Positions 14,201 to 25,180 of a DNA stretch of 64,000 bases are shown here, piece by piece. The stretch is taken from the NCBI GenBank assembly GCA_019914945.1, contig CM034100.1, positions 7,203,096 to 7,267,095 on the forward strand, in the 5' to 3' direction. Position 1 is the first letter of the stretch; each line of letters starts with the position of its first letter. The DNA is from Typha latifolia (Eukaryota > Streptophyta > Magnoliopsida > Poales > Typhaceae). The notes below the pieces were generated by a model. It was not told where the DNA came from, ran no database searches, and saw only the letters and a program-made list of their open reading frames with translations. A program made the translations under genes and the position numbers.

Positions 14201-17200
14201 GATATTTAGAAAAACAAGACCAATCTATACCAATAAATCAACACTTTAACAGTAGAACATAAGAACTATAAATAATGTGCAAGAAAAAGTGGATACTCCC
14301 AAAAGGGCCAAAACAGCTAGTTTCCTCCTAAAATTAACATACAAAATAATAGGGGGCAAATAAAACTAAAGAAAACGAGATTGCTTCAGCTACATCTTGG
14401 ACAAAAAGGACAAGACTAAATTATTTGAACCTCATATATTTATCATTCTACTATCAAAGATTTTTGCATTTACATATATAGATTACTTACATTGAATTGA
14501 GCATCAAGGTCAGCCTGCCCTTCAATAATTTCAATCAGTTCTTGGATACGTTCTGGAGGAGCAGCATTTCCAAAAATACTGAAACTCTTCAGGAAGTCCA
14601 TAAATAATTGAAATTCAGCACCAGTAACATCTTGTAAGCTCTGAAATATGAAGTATTTTGTTAGAGTCCTGACAGAAAATACATGACATTGAAATGGCAT
14701 ATGTCATTAAATCCAAGATGAACTTCTACAAATCAAAGTAGATTCATTGTCTCCTTCATTAAAGAAAAGATACCTACTTTCTTTACCAAATCCGTGACAT
14801 ATCTTTCCATTTCCACTTGAGGCTTGAGTAGCTCAGCTTTTAAGGGAAATACCTGGTATAAAATGTTTTTTACACAGTAAGGAGGATGTATCTACAAAAT
14901 GACTGTCCACATTGCTTAGTATTTACCTTGTCTTTCAGGAAACAAATAACCTTCTCGCGAACATTCTCCATGCCTATCTCAATATGCTTAAACAAGGCCA
15001 TTAAAGAAGCTGCATTAGAGAAATTTACTGATCAACAAGAGTGTATCAAATGTAGAATAAGCACAATACTGTATACAGATCTACAAAATAAAATGTTGTT
15101 ATCAAGTACCTTTGGAACTTAGAAATCAAATATTAATAGGATAACAACAACAAATCTGTCTTTCCATGAAAAGCTTTCAAAAGAAACAGCAGCACAGCAG
15201 CTGCCACTTGCAGCTCATGGAGGAACTACAAAATTGCATTGCTGATTGTAGACAAAAGAAATAGGAAAGAATCCTTTGCATGTGATGGACAATAGAATTC
15301 AAATGAAGGAAAGAAACTGAAAAGGAGAAAAAGTATGCTGATATCTTTTAAGAAAGAGAACTTTCAACCAACGTATGTCTCTATACATACACATCATGTC
15401 TTCGTATGCCTAATTACAGGTTCAGAAAGGGTTACACAAGACTACATTGACCAGATTTTAGGTTAATTTAGGTTCTCACAAAATGTGAAATTGGGTGATC
15501 TAGAGCAATGATTTGACAAAAAGCATGTTTATCATTCCCATTCCCCATGCATGATACATAGAAATGTGCCTCTGTATTTTATGATGAATATTCTGCTTTG
15601 ATAAATAAGTAAGAAAAATCAAAAGGAAATGGCATTTTCTTTCAATGTGGCATATGCAATCCATATTAGACATTGTTAAAATGTTCAAAATATGGTAAAA
15701 TTATAAGATTAATAAATAACCAATTAAAGAAAGAATCAAGAAGAAAAGGGAAAAAATATGCTCCATGAGTTACTAAATGTTATTGTAGAAAATACTGATC
15801 CAAAATAAGTTTTCAACTAATATAATGCAAGAAAGGGTAAACCAAAATAAATTAACAAATAACTAGGACAAAATTACAAAGATACATGTGCATTTGTTTT
15901 AAGTAGCTACTCATTTACATTTCATGGAAAGAAAAACCCTTCTATCAATTTTTTTAGTAATCCGTAACAGGTGGTGGCTCGTTCATGTACTCCTCATTTG
16001 ACCCACTTGTGCCTTATGATTTTGAAGTTTCGATGGATCAGTCCAACCAAAGGTTATTCAAAGCCAAGGCAGAAATTCATTGTTCAGTGACGAAACCAGC
16101 AAAAATGCTAATTCTAACCTTGGTTTGGGCTTGCAATCAACCAGCAGCCAAATGTTTCTCTTTCTTCAGAGATCAAAATGACCAACAGAAACTGAAACTT
16201 CAAACCGCTCACCTAGATCCTATGTTGGTTAGCTCTATATGGGTAGATAAGGGACTGAATCCACAATATGTGTCCTCATATGCAGCTCCAGGAGACGTTC
16301 TTCAAAACATTGCTAATTTGCCTTTAAAATATAATACATAGTTACATAGAACTCTAATGACGGATATTCTACTACGGCGAACTGCGCCAACCTCAAGTAT
16401 CTGTTTTTTTATTTCTTTCTTTCTCATTTTTTCGTTTCTTCCACTCTAATGACAGATATTCTACTATGGCCGTTCAAATATCTGCATGTTTGAACACAAG
16501 GGTAAGAAAGTCAAAATTCTTCCCTCGCAGCCTAGAGGTGGTAAGATGAAAAAGAAGACTGATCCCATCCACTCAGGCAGTAAAGTTAGCTTGATTAGTG
16601 CGAGAAGCATTGAACGCAAGATGAGTATCCTATTATGATTCTTGCTGCTCGAGAAATTCTAAATGAGCCTGGTGAATCGATTCCTTTTGAAGCCACTACT
16701 GTGATTAAGAAATTTTCGGATGTCTTTCTAGAGGATCTACCGAATGAATTGCCACCAATGAGAGATATTCAACATGCTATCGATTTCGTTCCGGGTGCAT
16801 CTCTTCCTAACTTACCTCATTACAGACTTAACCCAACTGAACATGCTGAACTCAAACGGCAAGTTGACGAGTTATTGAGAAAAGACTTTTTGAAGGAAAG
16901 CCTAAGTCCTTGCCCAGTTCCCGCATTGTTAACGCCAAAGAAAGATGGAACCTGACGCATGTGCGTCGACAGCCGTACTATTAATCGAATAATGGTAAAA
17001 TACCATTTTCCCATTCCTCATTTGGATGACATGCTGGACATGATGACAAGGGTCACGATCTTTTCAAAGATAGATTTAAAAAGTAGTTATCACCAAATTC
17101 GTATACGCCCTGGCGATGAATGGAAGACTACGTTTAAAATAAAAGATGGGTTATACGAATAGACGGTTATGCATTTTGGCTTGACTAATGCTCCGAGTAC

Positions 17201-20200
17201 TTTCATGAGAGTGATGACTCAAATATTATGACATTTTATGGGACAATTTTTAGTCGTATAATTTGATGACATCCTTATCTATAGTCGATCCCGAGAGCAA
17301 CATATAGATCATCTTCGTCAAGTCTGCGCTGTCTTGAGGAGAGAGCAACTGTATGCAAACCCTAAGAAATGTACGTTTCTGACAAGCAAAGTTGTTTTCT
17401 TGGGTTTCATTGTTTCATCTGAAGGAGTGTCTGCTGACCCTGATAAGGTCAAAGCTATTAAAGAATGGCCTGAACCCTGTACCATAAGAGACGTGAGAAG
17501 TTTTCATGGGCTCGCTACCTTCTATCGTCGGTTCATCAAAGGGTTTAGTATCATTATGGCTCCAATAACATAATGCCTCAAGAAAGGTGAATTTAAGTGG
17601 TCAGCAAGTGCTACTAAAGCTTTCACTGAAATCAAAAAGAAAATAGTGGAAGCCCTTGTCATGCGACTCCCCGATTTTACTAAAGTTTTTAAGGTCACTT
17701 GCGACGCTTCTGGAGTTGGTATAGGGGGAATCCTGAGCCAAGAAGATCATCCGATTGCCTACTTTAGTGAAAAGCTGAATGAAGCTAGACAACGATATAC
17801 CACTTACGATAAGGAATTTTATGTTGTGGTTCAATCTCTGCGCCACTGGAGACATTATTTGCTTCCTCAAGAATTCGTAATCTTCTCTGACCATGAAGCT
17901 CTTCGCTACCTTAATTCCAAGAAGAAGCTTAACGCTAGACACGATAAGTGGGTTGAATTTCTCCAGGACTATACGTACACCTTGCGACATAAGTCAAGAG
18001 CAGACAACAAAGCGGCTGATGCATTGAGTCGTAGCATGATTCTTCTTTCAAGGATGAATACAGAAGTAATAGGGTTTGATAAAATCAAAACTGAATATGA
18101 ATCATGTCCGGATTTTTAGGAAGTTTACAATTATTAAGCGATGGAGCGACTCAAGAAGTAGATGGTTTCATCTTGTAGGATGGCTATCTATTTAAGTCTC
18201 GAAAGTTATGTATTCCCAAGCACCTCGTTAAGGGACCTCTTTACCTCCACTTCCTAATATTCCACCTAACACAGCAAACGAAATTGATAAAATTTTAGAT
18301 GATGAAATTATTTCAACTAGAGAAGGTGGATCCCAACGGTATCTAGTACGTTGGAAAAGACGACCTACATCTGATGACACATGGCTTGATCGTCACGATT
18401 TGGAGGTGCATCACCCTGATACCTTAGAGCAGTATAAGAGCAGCAGAGCAGTACACTCGACGGAGTCGACTTCTCTCCCACCCGAGGAGAATGATGCGGA
18501 CATCACTAATAGGACGTGATGGCATGTGTACCAGAGCAGGGGACGCCGACAGTTGATGATCCCTCCTATAGGGATCTGGTTCTGATTTTGATTTATTTAG
18601 GGTGTCTTTTGTTTATTTCCTATGTATGGTGTTTTTGCTTAATTCCATTGTAGGTCTATATATATACCCGTTATATTTTCTTTGGAACTTAATGAAAGTT
18701 TATGTGATTTTATTCTCTAAAGAATATTGGTGTGAAACCATTTTCTTAGGGTGGAGGTGTGAAACCATATTCATTTCCTTCTTATTTTCTCTTCATCTTT
18801 CTCCACCACGTTTTGCATCATGATCCCTTCCACATTTGCCAAGGAAAATCAATAAGGTAGAGAGATTAATACCAGAGAAATTGAAGATGCATATACATAT
18901 CAGCGACGTCGAAATGAGGATGTTGCTCCCTATGCTATGGTACATTGAGCATTTATTGTTTAGAGTCATCACAAAATCTATATACTAGTTATTATCCTCC
19001 TCAGTATCCTCATACACAAGATCTATATATTGATTATTATTTTCCTCAGAGACAAGATCCACATATTAATCATTATTTTCCTCATGACTAGTATGATGTA
19101 ATTACTCTTTAAAGCATCAGGCCCTAGACATCCCTATTTACAAACTTATGATGATTATGATAACAACGACCATAACAATTTATGAGTTAGCTTAGTGTTC
19201 ATCAAAATTTGAGATAGTACTTTTTTTATTTTTTTAGGCCTTATATATTAGTAATGTTTATTTTCTTATTTTTTACTATTTTTTCTAAATTTTTAGAAAT
19301 TTTTCTATATTTTTAAATAATATTTAGAATTTTATATAATTAATAAATAGTTCGATTCAATCTGGACAACCGATCCAACCAATATATATGGTTTTTTTAG
19401 GCAGCTGACCCGAATCCTGATTTTTCAAACCTTGCGGTAAACAAACTCCAATCAAGGTATCAAGCTTATCTAAGGTAAAAGAAAAAAATTGATCCATTTG
19501 CCTTTTTAGAGCTAGAGATTTTGCAACTCACATCTTACATTTTGTGATTCACATCTTGTCTTTGAAAATTTTGTAACTCGACTCTTTTTCCTCTAAAATT
19601 CTCATTTAACACCCTGGGTTAACTTAGACGATACTAGAAAAAAAGTATTTCGTTATAATATACAAAATAATTTATAAATACATAAATTATCCCTGTCTTC
19701 TTCATCTTCTTTTTCTTTTCCCAAAGAAGAAGAAGAAGAAGAAGAAGAAAAGGAGAAGGGGGAAGATAAGGAAAAGTGATGGCAGCGACGACGGCAGTGG
19801 CGATAATGGAGGAGGTAAGTGGGAAAGATAGTAGAAGAATATAAAAAATGTGAGGGAATAGTGGGGCTATTTTAGTGACTTAGTTGACGTTAGTCAAAAT
19901 AACGTAAAAGTGTTAAATGAGAATTATGGGAAAAAAAAGAGAGGTCAGATTATAAAATCTTCAAAGATGAGGCATGAATCACAAAATAGGTCAAATGTAG
20001 GGTGTGATTTGTAAAATTTCCTTAGAACTATAACAACCCACAATCCCAATTAAGAAAAAGTTCACCGTGCAACAAGACAAAGTCCATGAAAATCAAACAC
20101 ATCCACAACAAAACTATTAATAAGGTGAGTTCCCACCATAAGACAACAATGGAACTTTTAAGATCAACCAAAAAGCTTGAGCATATCTTGTACTTAAAGG

Positions 20201-23200
20201 TGATTATACTTAACACTATTTATCAAAGGTGTAATTACCACAAGAACAATACCTTTCACATCTTGCCTTAAAAGAGATAAGATGGCCTTATGAACTGCAT
20301 CACGCTCAATGTTTTCCTCTACAGGAATAAAGAAGTAAATAAATAAATAAATATAGTAATGAAGTAAGATCTAAACCTCAAATCTAACAAAAGAATACCA
20401 TATGTAAGGAGTTGTCCGAGGACATCCACAATTTTAGAAACGTATTCTGGTGTATCCTTGCAAAGAAGAGGAAGCCCACGAATAGCTTGTACTCTGATCT
20501 GTAGCCACAAAATGACAAAAACTACTTTGACTTTCAAAATCATAAAAAACCTAGTTTATATAAGTCTAATATCATGAAATTCCTGCAACATATATGGATA
20601 TATAAAAGATGATGTATCATAATCAAACAGATAAAATAGTGGCATCAACTCAGAGCACTTCATGATGATTATCTTCTTTGCTATTTCAATATTCTGATCA
20701 ATAGTGTCAGAAGTAGCACAAGAGCAGCTAAATACCACATTGCACATATGTAAAGGCAGGTAAAAATACCAAGCATATACAGCTCAATGTATGCTTATCG
20801 GAAAATATCTAATATATTAAGTACAAAGAACATGCGGGAAATGAGACAGAGAGAACTATTTGACAAGCGCTAAACAGAAATCCATAAGAGAATAAAAGGT
20901 TAAAAATTTTGACACAAGCAAAACTAACACTGAAGGTTAAAAATTTTGACACAAGCAAAACTAACACTGAAGCAGCCTAGCATTAGGTACACAATAAGAA
21001 ATGACCAGCAATCAAAATAAAAGCTACAAAGATGTAAACATAACACATAATGTAGATAAGTTTAAAACTCTATATACTTAGTCATCTACATAACATGCTT
21101 ATCCACTTATACCCAATTCTAGTGTTCTACTTCTATGCTTCTATGTCATGGATAAATTCCTTACACCAACTAAACCATTCTGATAAGAGATGCCTCTAGG
21201 CCCTACAAATGACAGCCAAGTAATGCAAAATCGCAAATGCATATGTATGGACAAAAATTTGCCCATACATAACATTTCAAAAACATTTAGTACACAATAT
21301 ACTATCACATTAATCCAGATAAATAACAGCTCAATCCCGCATTTTCAATACTATAAAAGATCCTAGTGGAGGATGTAAAGTCATCATACTTCTCAATGAG
21401 AATTTAATTCAATAAATTATGAAAATCAATGCAAATATATTTTCTTATCCATTGTTTCATTAACTAAAATATTGATACTACAAAGTTTTCTTAAGAAGGA
21501 AATAACTGAAGCATTTTATTGATATTTGTTACAATTATGGGTGGCAATCGGGTCAGATTAGCTAGGTTTAGGTAAGATCATAATAATGCAAACACGAACA
21601 TGACCTGTTTATTAAACGGGTCATAATTTCTAAACACGAACACGTCTTATTTATTAAACAGGTTACACAGGGCATAAATGGGTTATCGGGTGACACAAGT
21701 TATTTATTTTTTTAAAGGTCATTCGGGTTATAGACAGATTTATTCAGGTCATAAACGGATTTATTTGGGTTATATAAACGAATTTTTTCATGTTATAAGC
21801 AGATTAATCGGGTCATAAACGGACTAGTTGGGTCATAAATGGATTAGTCGGGTCATAAACAGGTTAGTCAGGTCATAAACAGGTTATCGGATCATAAACA
21901 AGTCATCATATTATAAACGGGTTAGCAGACCATATCATAAATGAGTTCATCGGGTTGAGGTAATAAATACAAACACGACCTGTTCAATAATCAGGTTAAA
22001 CAGGTTGACATGTATTATGACACGAGTCTGATTAGACTAAACTCAAACACATAAAAGCTAGATTATTGCGTCGGGTTACCGAGTCAAGTCAACTTTTATC
22101 ACCCCTAATTACAATATCCACTTTTTCTTCAAAAACTTAGTAAAATCAGAATTACGTTGAATTATTGATCAAACTTTTCTTGAAAAATGATCTTTCTAGT
22201 GGACAAGGTACGCCAATTAGCTATCAAAGTTATATGTGCTAATTGACTTAGCAAACTAGTGGCCACACAGCCATGTGCTAAATAATCGCTATAATCTTGT
22301 GAGTTCCGGAAGAAAGCAAAGAGGAAACATGGATTTAAACAAGACAATGCAGGGTGGGAATAGGGAAATATTGTTGATTCATAATTGGGAGCAACTGAAT
22401 ACATACCAAAACCTGGGAGCTCACCTTTTCTACCTAGTTTTATCCCGTGATTCTAGTCAACTTTAGGCCTAGGATGCAAGGTTGATATTCATTAAGATCC
22501 AAGCAATAAAAAGTCAAATAACCTAAGTGATGGTCAATGTAGTGTTGCCCAAGAAGAAGCCTCAAGAAACATGCTAATTTGCCTCACCCTTTTGGACAAT
22601 ATTGCGTGCATGAGTGTGCTAGTGGGGCCATCCCTAGAGTCCAAACAAATGATTGATGAATTGAGGAAGTTATAAAAAGAAACAAAACCAAAAGGTTAAG
22701 ATATTCTACTTGACATATTTATACTACCTACATGATTAGCAAATTGATTCATCCTATAATTAGAACAATAAAAAATATCTTTATATTCCTAAGATGAAGA
22801 ATTAGCGCTAAAAGAACATATACCATTTGTCGGCATTGATACAGTCATATACCATAAGATGTTGATAATGTTTGATGAAAGTAATTCATATAGACAGCTA
22901 TTGTTTCATCAACATGCATCATTTACCATCCAAACTTCACATCCAAAATGAGAAGTCAAACAACATTCTGGCTAAATTTCCCCACCTCATTTCATAATTC
23001 TCACTGAAGTACTCAGGTAATGAAACTAATATGAAGAATCAGATTCCTAATTTAATCTCTAAAATTAAGGAGCTAAGAGAATGTGCAAAGTAACAATTAT
23101 TGTTGAAAACTATGAAAATGGCCAAAAAGAGACTGCTTTTATATCGTTAACAAGAATCAACATTATCTGACAACAAAGTGCAAGCCATATATCAAAAATT

Positions 23201-23816
23201 ATGCATGCAATAAGCATCTCTACAAACAGTAAAATTAGTATAAAGTACTGTGATTTTAGTAGTCTACTGGTAATCCTACATATGAATCACGTCTTCTACT
23301 TCAAAATTGAAGACACCATTTAGGAGCATACTGCAAAAATAGGTTTTATTCTAACCAGGCTACGACTCATCCTAAAACCCTAATACGGCAATATAACATC
23401 TAACTTAGTTACATTGTCAGGAAAAGAGTAGAAAGTAAAAGTACTAACCCCAAGCTCGTCCTCCTCGACGAGATCGAACTGTGCGGTCAAGGCCTTGCTC
23501 GTGAGGCCGGGAAAGAACTTGAAGAACCTCGGGATGAGCTGCGCGGCGAGCTGTTTCGCCTTCACGCTCTGCCCCTTCACTGCGTTTATAATCCCCTCGT
23601 AGTCCCCAACATGCTGCCAATCCAAACCAAATCCCCATCAAAATGCCATGAAACCAAAAATGAAAACCCTAGAAAGCAAAACATAGCTTCTAAATACACG
23701 AAGAGGTCGACGGAGAGGTAAAGGAGTACCTGGGACTTGTCTTGTGCTTCGTTTAGTCTCTCGCCGAACTCGTAGAGCTTCTCAACCTCGGCCGCGTCGG
23801 GGGAATCGGAGGTCAT
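2267..23816 (-). CDS. API5: API5-like protein (apoptosis inhibitor 5), complete, 16 exons
   Basis: I read the exons in order as 23816-23730, 23613-23449, 20498-20399, 20318-20253, 15009-14927, 14852-14778, 14640-14491, 9273-9208, 9106-9041, 7291-7181, 6924-6838, 6758-6652, 3441-3327, 3071-3006, 2644-2544 and 2453-2267. All junctions are GT-AG and all phases close, giving 1632 nt and 543 residues. Recognisable segments are [18 protein letters not shown] at the N-terminus, [17 protein letters not shown] (exon 2), [18 protein letters not shown] (exon 3), [17 protein letters not shown] (exon 7), [18 protein letters not shown] (exon 12) and [17 protein letters not shown] (exon 16). The family is an all-helical HEAT/ARM-repeat nuclear protein. 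Residues about 500-543 form a basic, glycine/arginine-rich tail typical of RNA-associated proteins. In rice an API5 protein is needed for programmed cell death of the tapetum. The gene is 21.5 kb because introns 2, 4, 7 and 12 hold transposons, none of which breaks an exon. Donors after exons 6 and 11 (GTAGGT, GTCATT) are weaker than the rest. Both length and order match plant API5. Confidence 0.95.
4464..5745. mobile_element. Non-autonomous hAT-type element in API5 intron 12
   Basis: The element is bounded by a perfect 8-bp direct repeat ATCATAAG at 4456-4463 and 5746-5753. Its ends are imperfect inverted repeats, CAAAGATGGCCATGC on the left and the complement of CAGTGATGGCCGTGC on the right. 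Eight-base duplications and CA-starting ends fit the hAT superfamily. The outer 100-200 bp at each end are GC-rich and full of GGCAC/GTGCC words, and the centre is AT-rich. A 108-codon frame at 5000-5326 is described separately. No transposase catalytic region was recognised, so movement would need a helper element. Confidence 0.8.
5000..5326 (+). CDS. Uncharacterised 108-residue frame inside the hAT-type element
   Basis: The frame starts with an ATG at 5000 and reads tyrosine-, proline- and glutamine-rich sequence including [20 protein letters not shown] and a later aromatic stretch [19 protein letters not shown] do not recognise the family. The composition could suit a low-complexity C-terminal extension of a transposase or a captured host fragment. 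It is entirely within the element bounded by the ATCATAAG duplication, and the sequence upstream in the same frame is broken by stops. Confidence 0.25.
   Translation: MMSSSSLPSYQSHLPEPQHPYYTLYPQSAYAYELSVPVPIVPVHIQYLYYIIEKLQNSYLYEDYVRCYNEQYQWMSFEEYRQYLKQHFSVIFVPANEVFDPPHHSTFN
7735..8635 (+). repeat. LTR-like fragment of a gypsy relative in API5 intron 9
   Basis: The sequence resembles the LTRs of the 27-33 kb element in layout. It has a pyrimidine-rich stretch with CTCCCTCCTCCCTCTTCACC, then a segment matching the downstream part of those LTRs (around AGAATATTTGGCGAATATTC, compared with AAAATATCTGACGAATATTT near 28020). Its first part also aligns with 24560-24730. It lacks the TTCGAA array. 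No primer-binding site follows and I found no clear duplication at the ends, so it may be an old solo LTR or a fragment. Confidence 0.45.
9553..9678. repeat. Perfect 63-bp tandem duplication in API5 intron 7
   Basis: The block starting AACAGAAAATTAGATACTTT at 9553 is repeated from 9616 with no mismatch seen over its shared length. It lies in a short-repeat context followed by CA/TA dinucleotides. Perfect identity suggests a recent replication-slippage event. Confidence 0.9.
11390..12520 (+). pseudogene. Relic of a hAT/DUF659 transposase
   Basis: Broken plus-strand frames contain three blocks in the order expected for DUF659/hAT transposases. At about 11806-11875 the frame reads [20 protein letters not shown], matching the conserved D-W-T-D region. 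At about 11990 it reads [12 protein letters not shown], where the family has a V-T-D-N-A-S-N motif. At 12360-12480 it reads [18 protein letters not shown] followed by a tyrosine-bearing helix, matching the P-L-V-x-V-L-R region. Frameshifts and stops separate the blocks and no HAT C-terminal dimerisation domain was seen. It lies in API5 intron 7, on the strand opposite to the gene. Confidence 0.65.
13300..14160. other. Repeat-like insertion of uncertain class in API5 intron 7
   Basis: An AT-rich centre (13370-13620) sits between GC-rich flanks at 13310-13350 and 13970-14150, unlike the surrounding intron. The right side ends with sequence whose complement starts CAGTGTTTTGAAAATCAG, similar to hAT-type termini. 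A purine-rich GAGAGA stretch lies at 13735-13880. I could not find a matching left terminus or a secure target duplication. Confidence 0.35.
15985..16341 (+). CDS. Uncharacterised open frame of 118 codons beside the intronic chromovirus
   Basis: The frame is unbroken from 15985 to 16341 and remains open upstream to about 15968, where GTAACAG resembles a splice acceptor. The predicted sequence has balanced composition, for example [20 protein letters not shown] and [19 protein letters not shown] do not recognise the family. It lies just upstream of the broken polyprotein at 16.56 kb and could be gag-side sequence, a captured host exon or chance. It lies on the strand opposite to API5, inside intron 4. 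Confidence 0.3.
   Translation: MYSSFDPLVPYDFEVSMDQSNQRLFKAKAEIHCSVTKPAKMLILTLVWACNQPAAKCFSFFRDQNDQQKLKLQTAHLDPMLVSSIWVDKGLNPQYVSSYAAPGDVLQNIANLPLKYNT
16560..18490 (+). pseudogene. Ty3/gypsy chromovirus polyprotein relic, integrase deleted
   Basis: Plus-strand frames give a reverse transcriptase with [39 protein letters not shown] and the catalytic FDDILIYS. An RNase H follows with [16 protein letters not shown] and [18 protein letters not shown], ending at about 18040. Only about 200 bp later, at 18298-18440, is a chromodomain ([20 protein letters not shown]) followed by a proline/glutamate tail. The roughly 1.2 kb integrase is missing. Stops interrupt the frame at about 16955, 17160, 17230, 17260 and 17573. 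This is a different chromovirus lineage from the TTCGAA-bearing elements. It is inserted in API5 intron 4 on the opposite strand; LTR boundaries were not resolved. Confidence 0.85.
19515..20021. mobile_element. Mutator-like inverted-repeat element (MITE) in API5 intron 4
   Basis: The two ends are long imperfect inverted repeats of about 110 bp. The left end contains ATTTTGCAACTCACATCTTA and the right end, on the complement, ATTTTACAAATCACACCCTA. Flanking 9-bp repeats TTAGAGCTA (19506-19514) and TTAGAACTA (20022-20030) differ at one base and would fit a Mutator-type duplication. The centre holds a GAA-rich run near 19727-19750 and no coding capacity. Confidence 0.65.
20897..20970. repeat. 37-bp tandem duplication in API5 intron 2
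   Basis: The 37-bp unit beginning AGGTTAAAAATTTTGACACA occurs at 20897 and again at 20934 with no mismatch seen. It lies upstream of exon 3, in intron sequence. Confidence 0.88.
21536..22107. mobile_element. Non-autonomous hAT-type element with internal 20-bp repeats, API5 intron 2
   Basis: The ends are TATGGGTGGCAA and, on the complement, TAGGGGTGATAA. They are flanked by GTTACAAT (21528-21535) and ATTACAAT (22108-22115), an 8-bp duplication with one difference, as expected for hAT. Inside, between about 21715 and 21925, the word GGTCATAAAC recurs at a 20-bp spacing (21811, 21831, 21851, 21871). There is no coding region. Confidence 0.7.
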
Positions 23817-24060
23817 TTTGGCCGGAGAAGAGGAAGAGATGGAAAGGAGAAGGGGGGAAAGGAAGAGGAGACGGCAGGAGCAAAAGAGGGATTAACCTTG
23901 GCTGGTGGTAATCGTGTTAGGGGAGAAATTGAGGCGGTGAGGCGACACTGTAACGGTGAGCGGACCGCTAGGGATGAGATCAGGAGGAGGGGAGCTGATC
24001 GGACGGTGGTGATTTTGTGTAGTCAGAAGAATTGTCTTATCTAGATTAGAGGTAGTACTA
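23817..24060 (-). promoter_or_regulatory. API5 upstream region and probable 5' UTR
   Basis: The 180 bp upstream of the API5 start codon are GC-rich and purine-biased on the plus strand (GAGAAGAGGAAG-type runs, pyrimidine-rich on the coding strand), which is common in plant 5' UTRs. No clear TATA box was identified. Sequence becomes AT-rich beyond about 24050. Confidence 0.4.
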
Positions 24061-24559
24061 TTCATGTGACTTATGTAATTTAATTACATTTGATTTTTGA
24101 TTTTATCGTATAATTGAGCGCATATATATAAGATGCATAGTTTGTTATAATAAAGTATACACGATTTATATATACTAGAGTTCATTATTACAAAATTAAA
24201 AATTTAATATAATTAAGTTGTAAAAGCACCTTCTATTCATATCCGAGTTGAACAATCTCTTATTGTGATTGAACGACAAAGAGTGCTTGTATGAATTACT
24301 TGTGTGCTCCTTCTTTTCTGGCTTATACTATGCTTTTCTAAACTTAGATTTAGAATCACTTTACTCTTTATGTTTATTTTTTTATGAAAAGTTAGGGTAT
24401 TTCTTTCAACCAAATGTTCTCATAAATAAGTTGCCATCTGTTGGAGCTTTATTAGCACATTAATGGTGTTTTTATATCTTGGACAGGCTTATCAGGTGCA
24501 GAAAATCAAAAAAGCTAAGGCTTAAATTTACTTTATCACATATAGTTTATTTGTGTCAC

Positions 24560-24960
24560 TTTACCCCATTGTAATTTGATGCGAATCGAATCAGATCGGA
24601 TCACATTAAAGGGAGATTAGGTTCAATAGATTGAGTCTAATTATTTTATTTGGTTATTTGGTTTAGTTAGAATTTTAGCAAGTTAAGATTTTATTTAATT
24701 AGCTAAATTCAACTCTGCGCAATTTCAAAAAAATATTCGTAGAATATTCTACACCTCCCGTATGGTTTTTATCACAGTTATAAGCCAATCATAGCATTCA
24801 ACCATCTATTACATCTGCATCCGCAAACCACCACCATTTATTGTTGAGCCACCTCACCTTCATCATCATCTCTATCCTATACCTAGGAATCTGTGCCTCC
24901 ACCGCGGATACCAAATCCAGTGCAAAATCACTACGAATCGGATCAAGCCGGTTCGTAATA
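24560..24960 (+). repeat. LTR-like fragment related to 7735-8635
   Basis: The block around TTCAATAGATTGAGTCTAAT aligns with ACTCAATGGGTTGAGTCTAT at about 7795, and the following TTTAATTAGCTAAATTCAAC matches the stretch near 7865. It then reaches a pyrimidine-rich segment with CACCACC words. The ends are not defined. Confidence 0.4.
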
Positions 24961-25136
24961 TAGTTATATCTAAATTAAAAATTATTTTTTCATTTTATCA
25001 TATTTGACAAAATTGAATGTCAAATTTATAGATCCTCGTTAGAGGAAAAGTTGTTAAAAATTGAATAAGTTTTCTAATGCATTTAAAATAATACTGATTA
25101 GATTTCAAATAATAAAAATATTTATATATTTAACAA

Positions 25137-25180
<44 letters not shown>
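25137..25180. repeat. Compound (AC)n(AT)n microsatellite
   Basis: A run of AC dinucleotides passes directly into a run of AT dinucleotides. It is a typical slippage-prone intergenic microsatellite. Confidence 0.9.
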
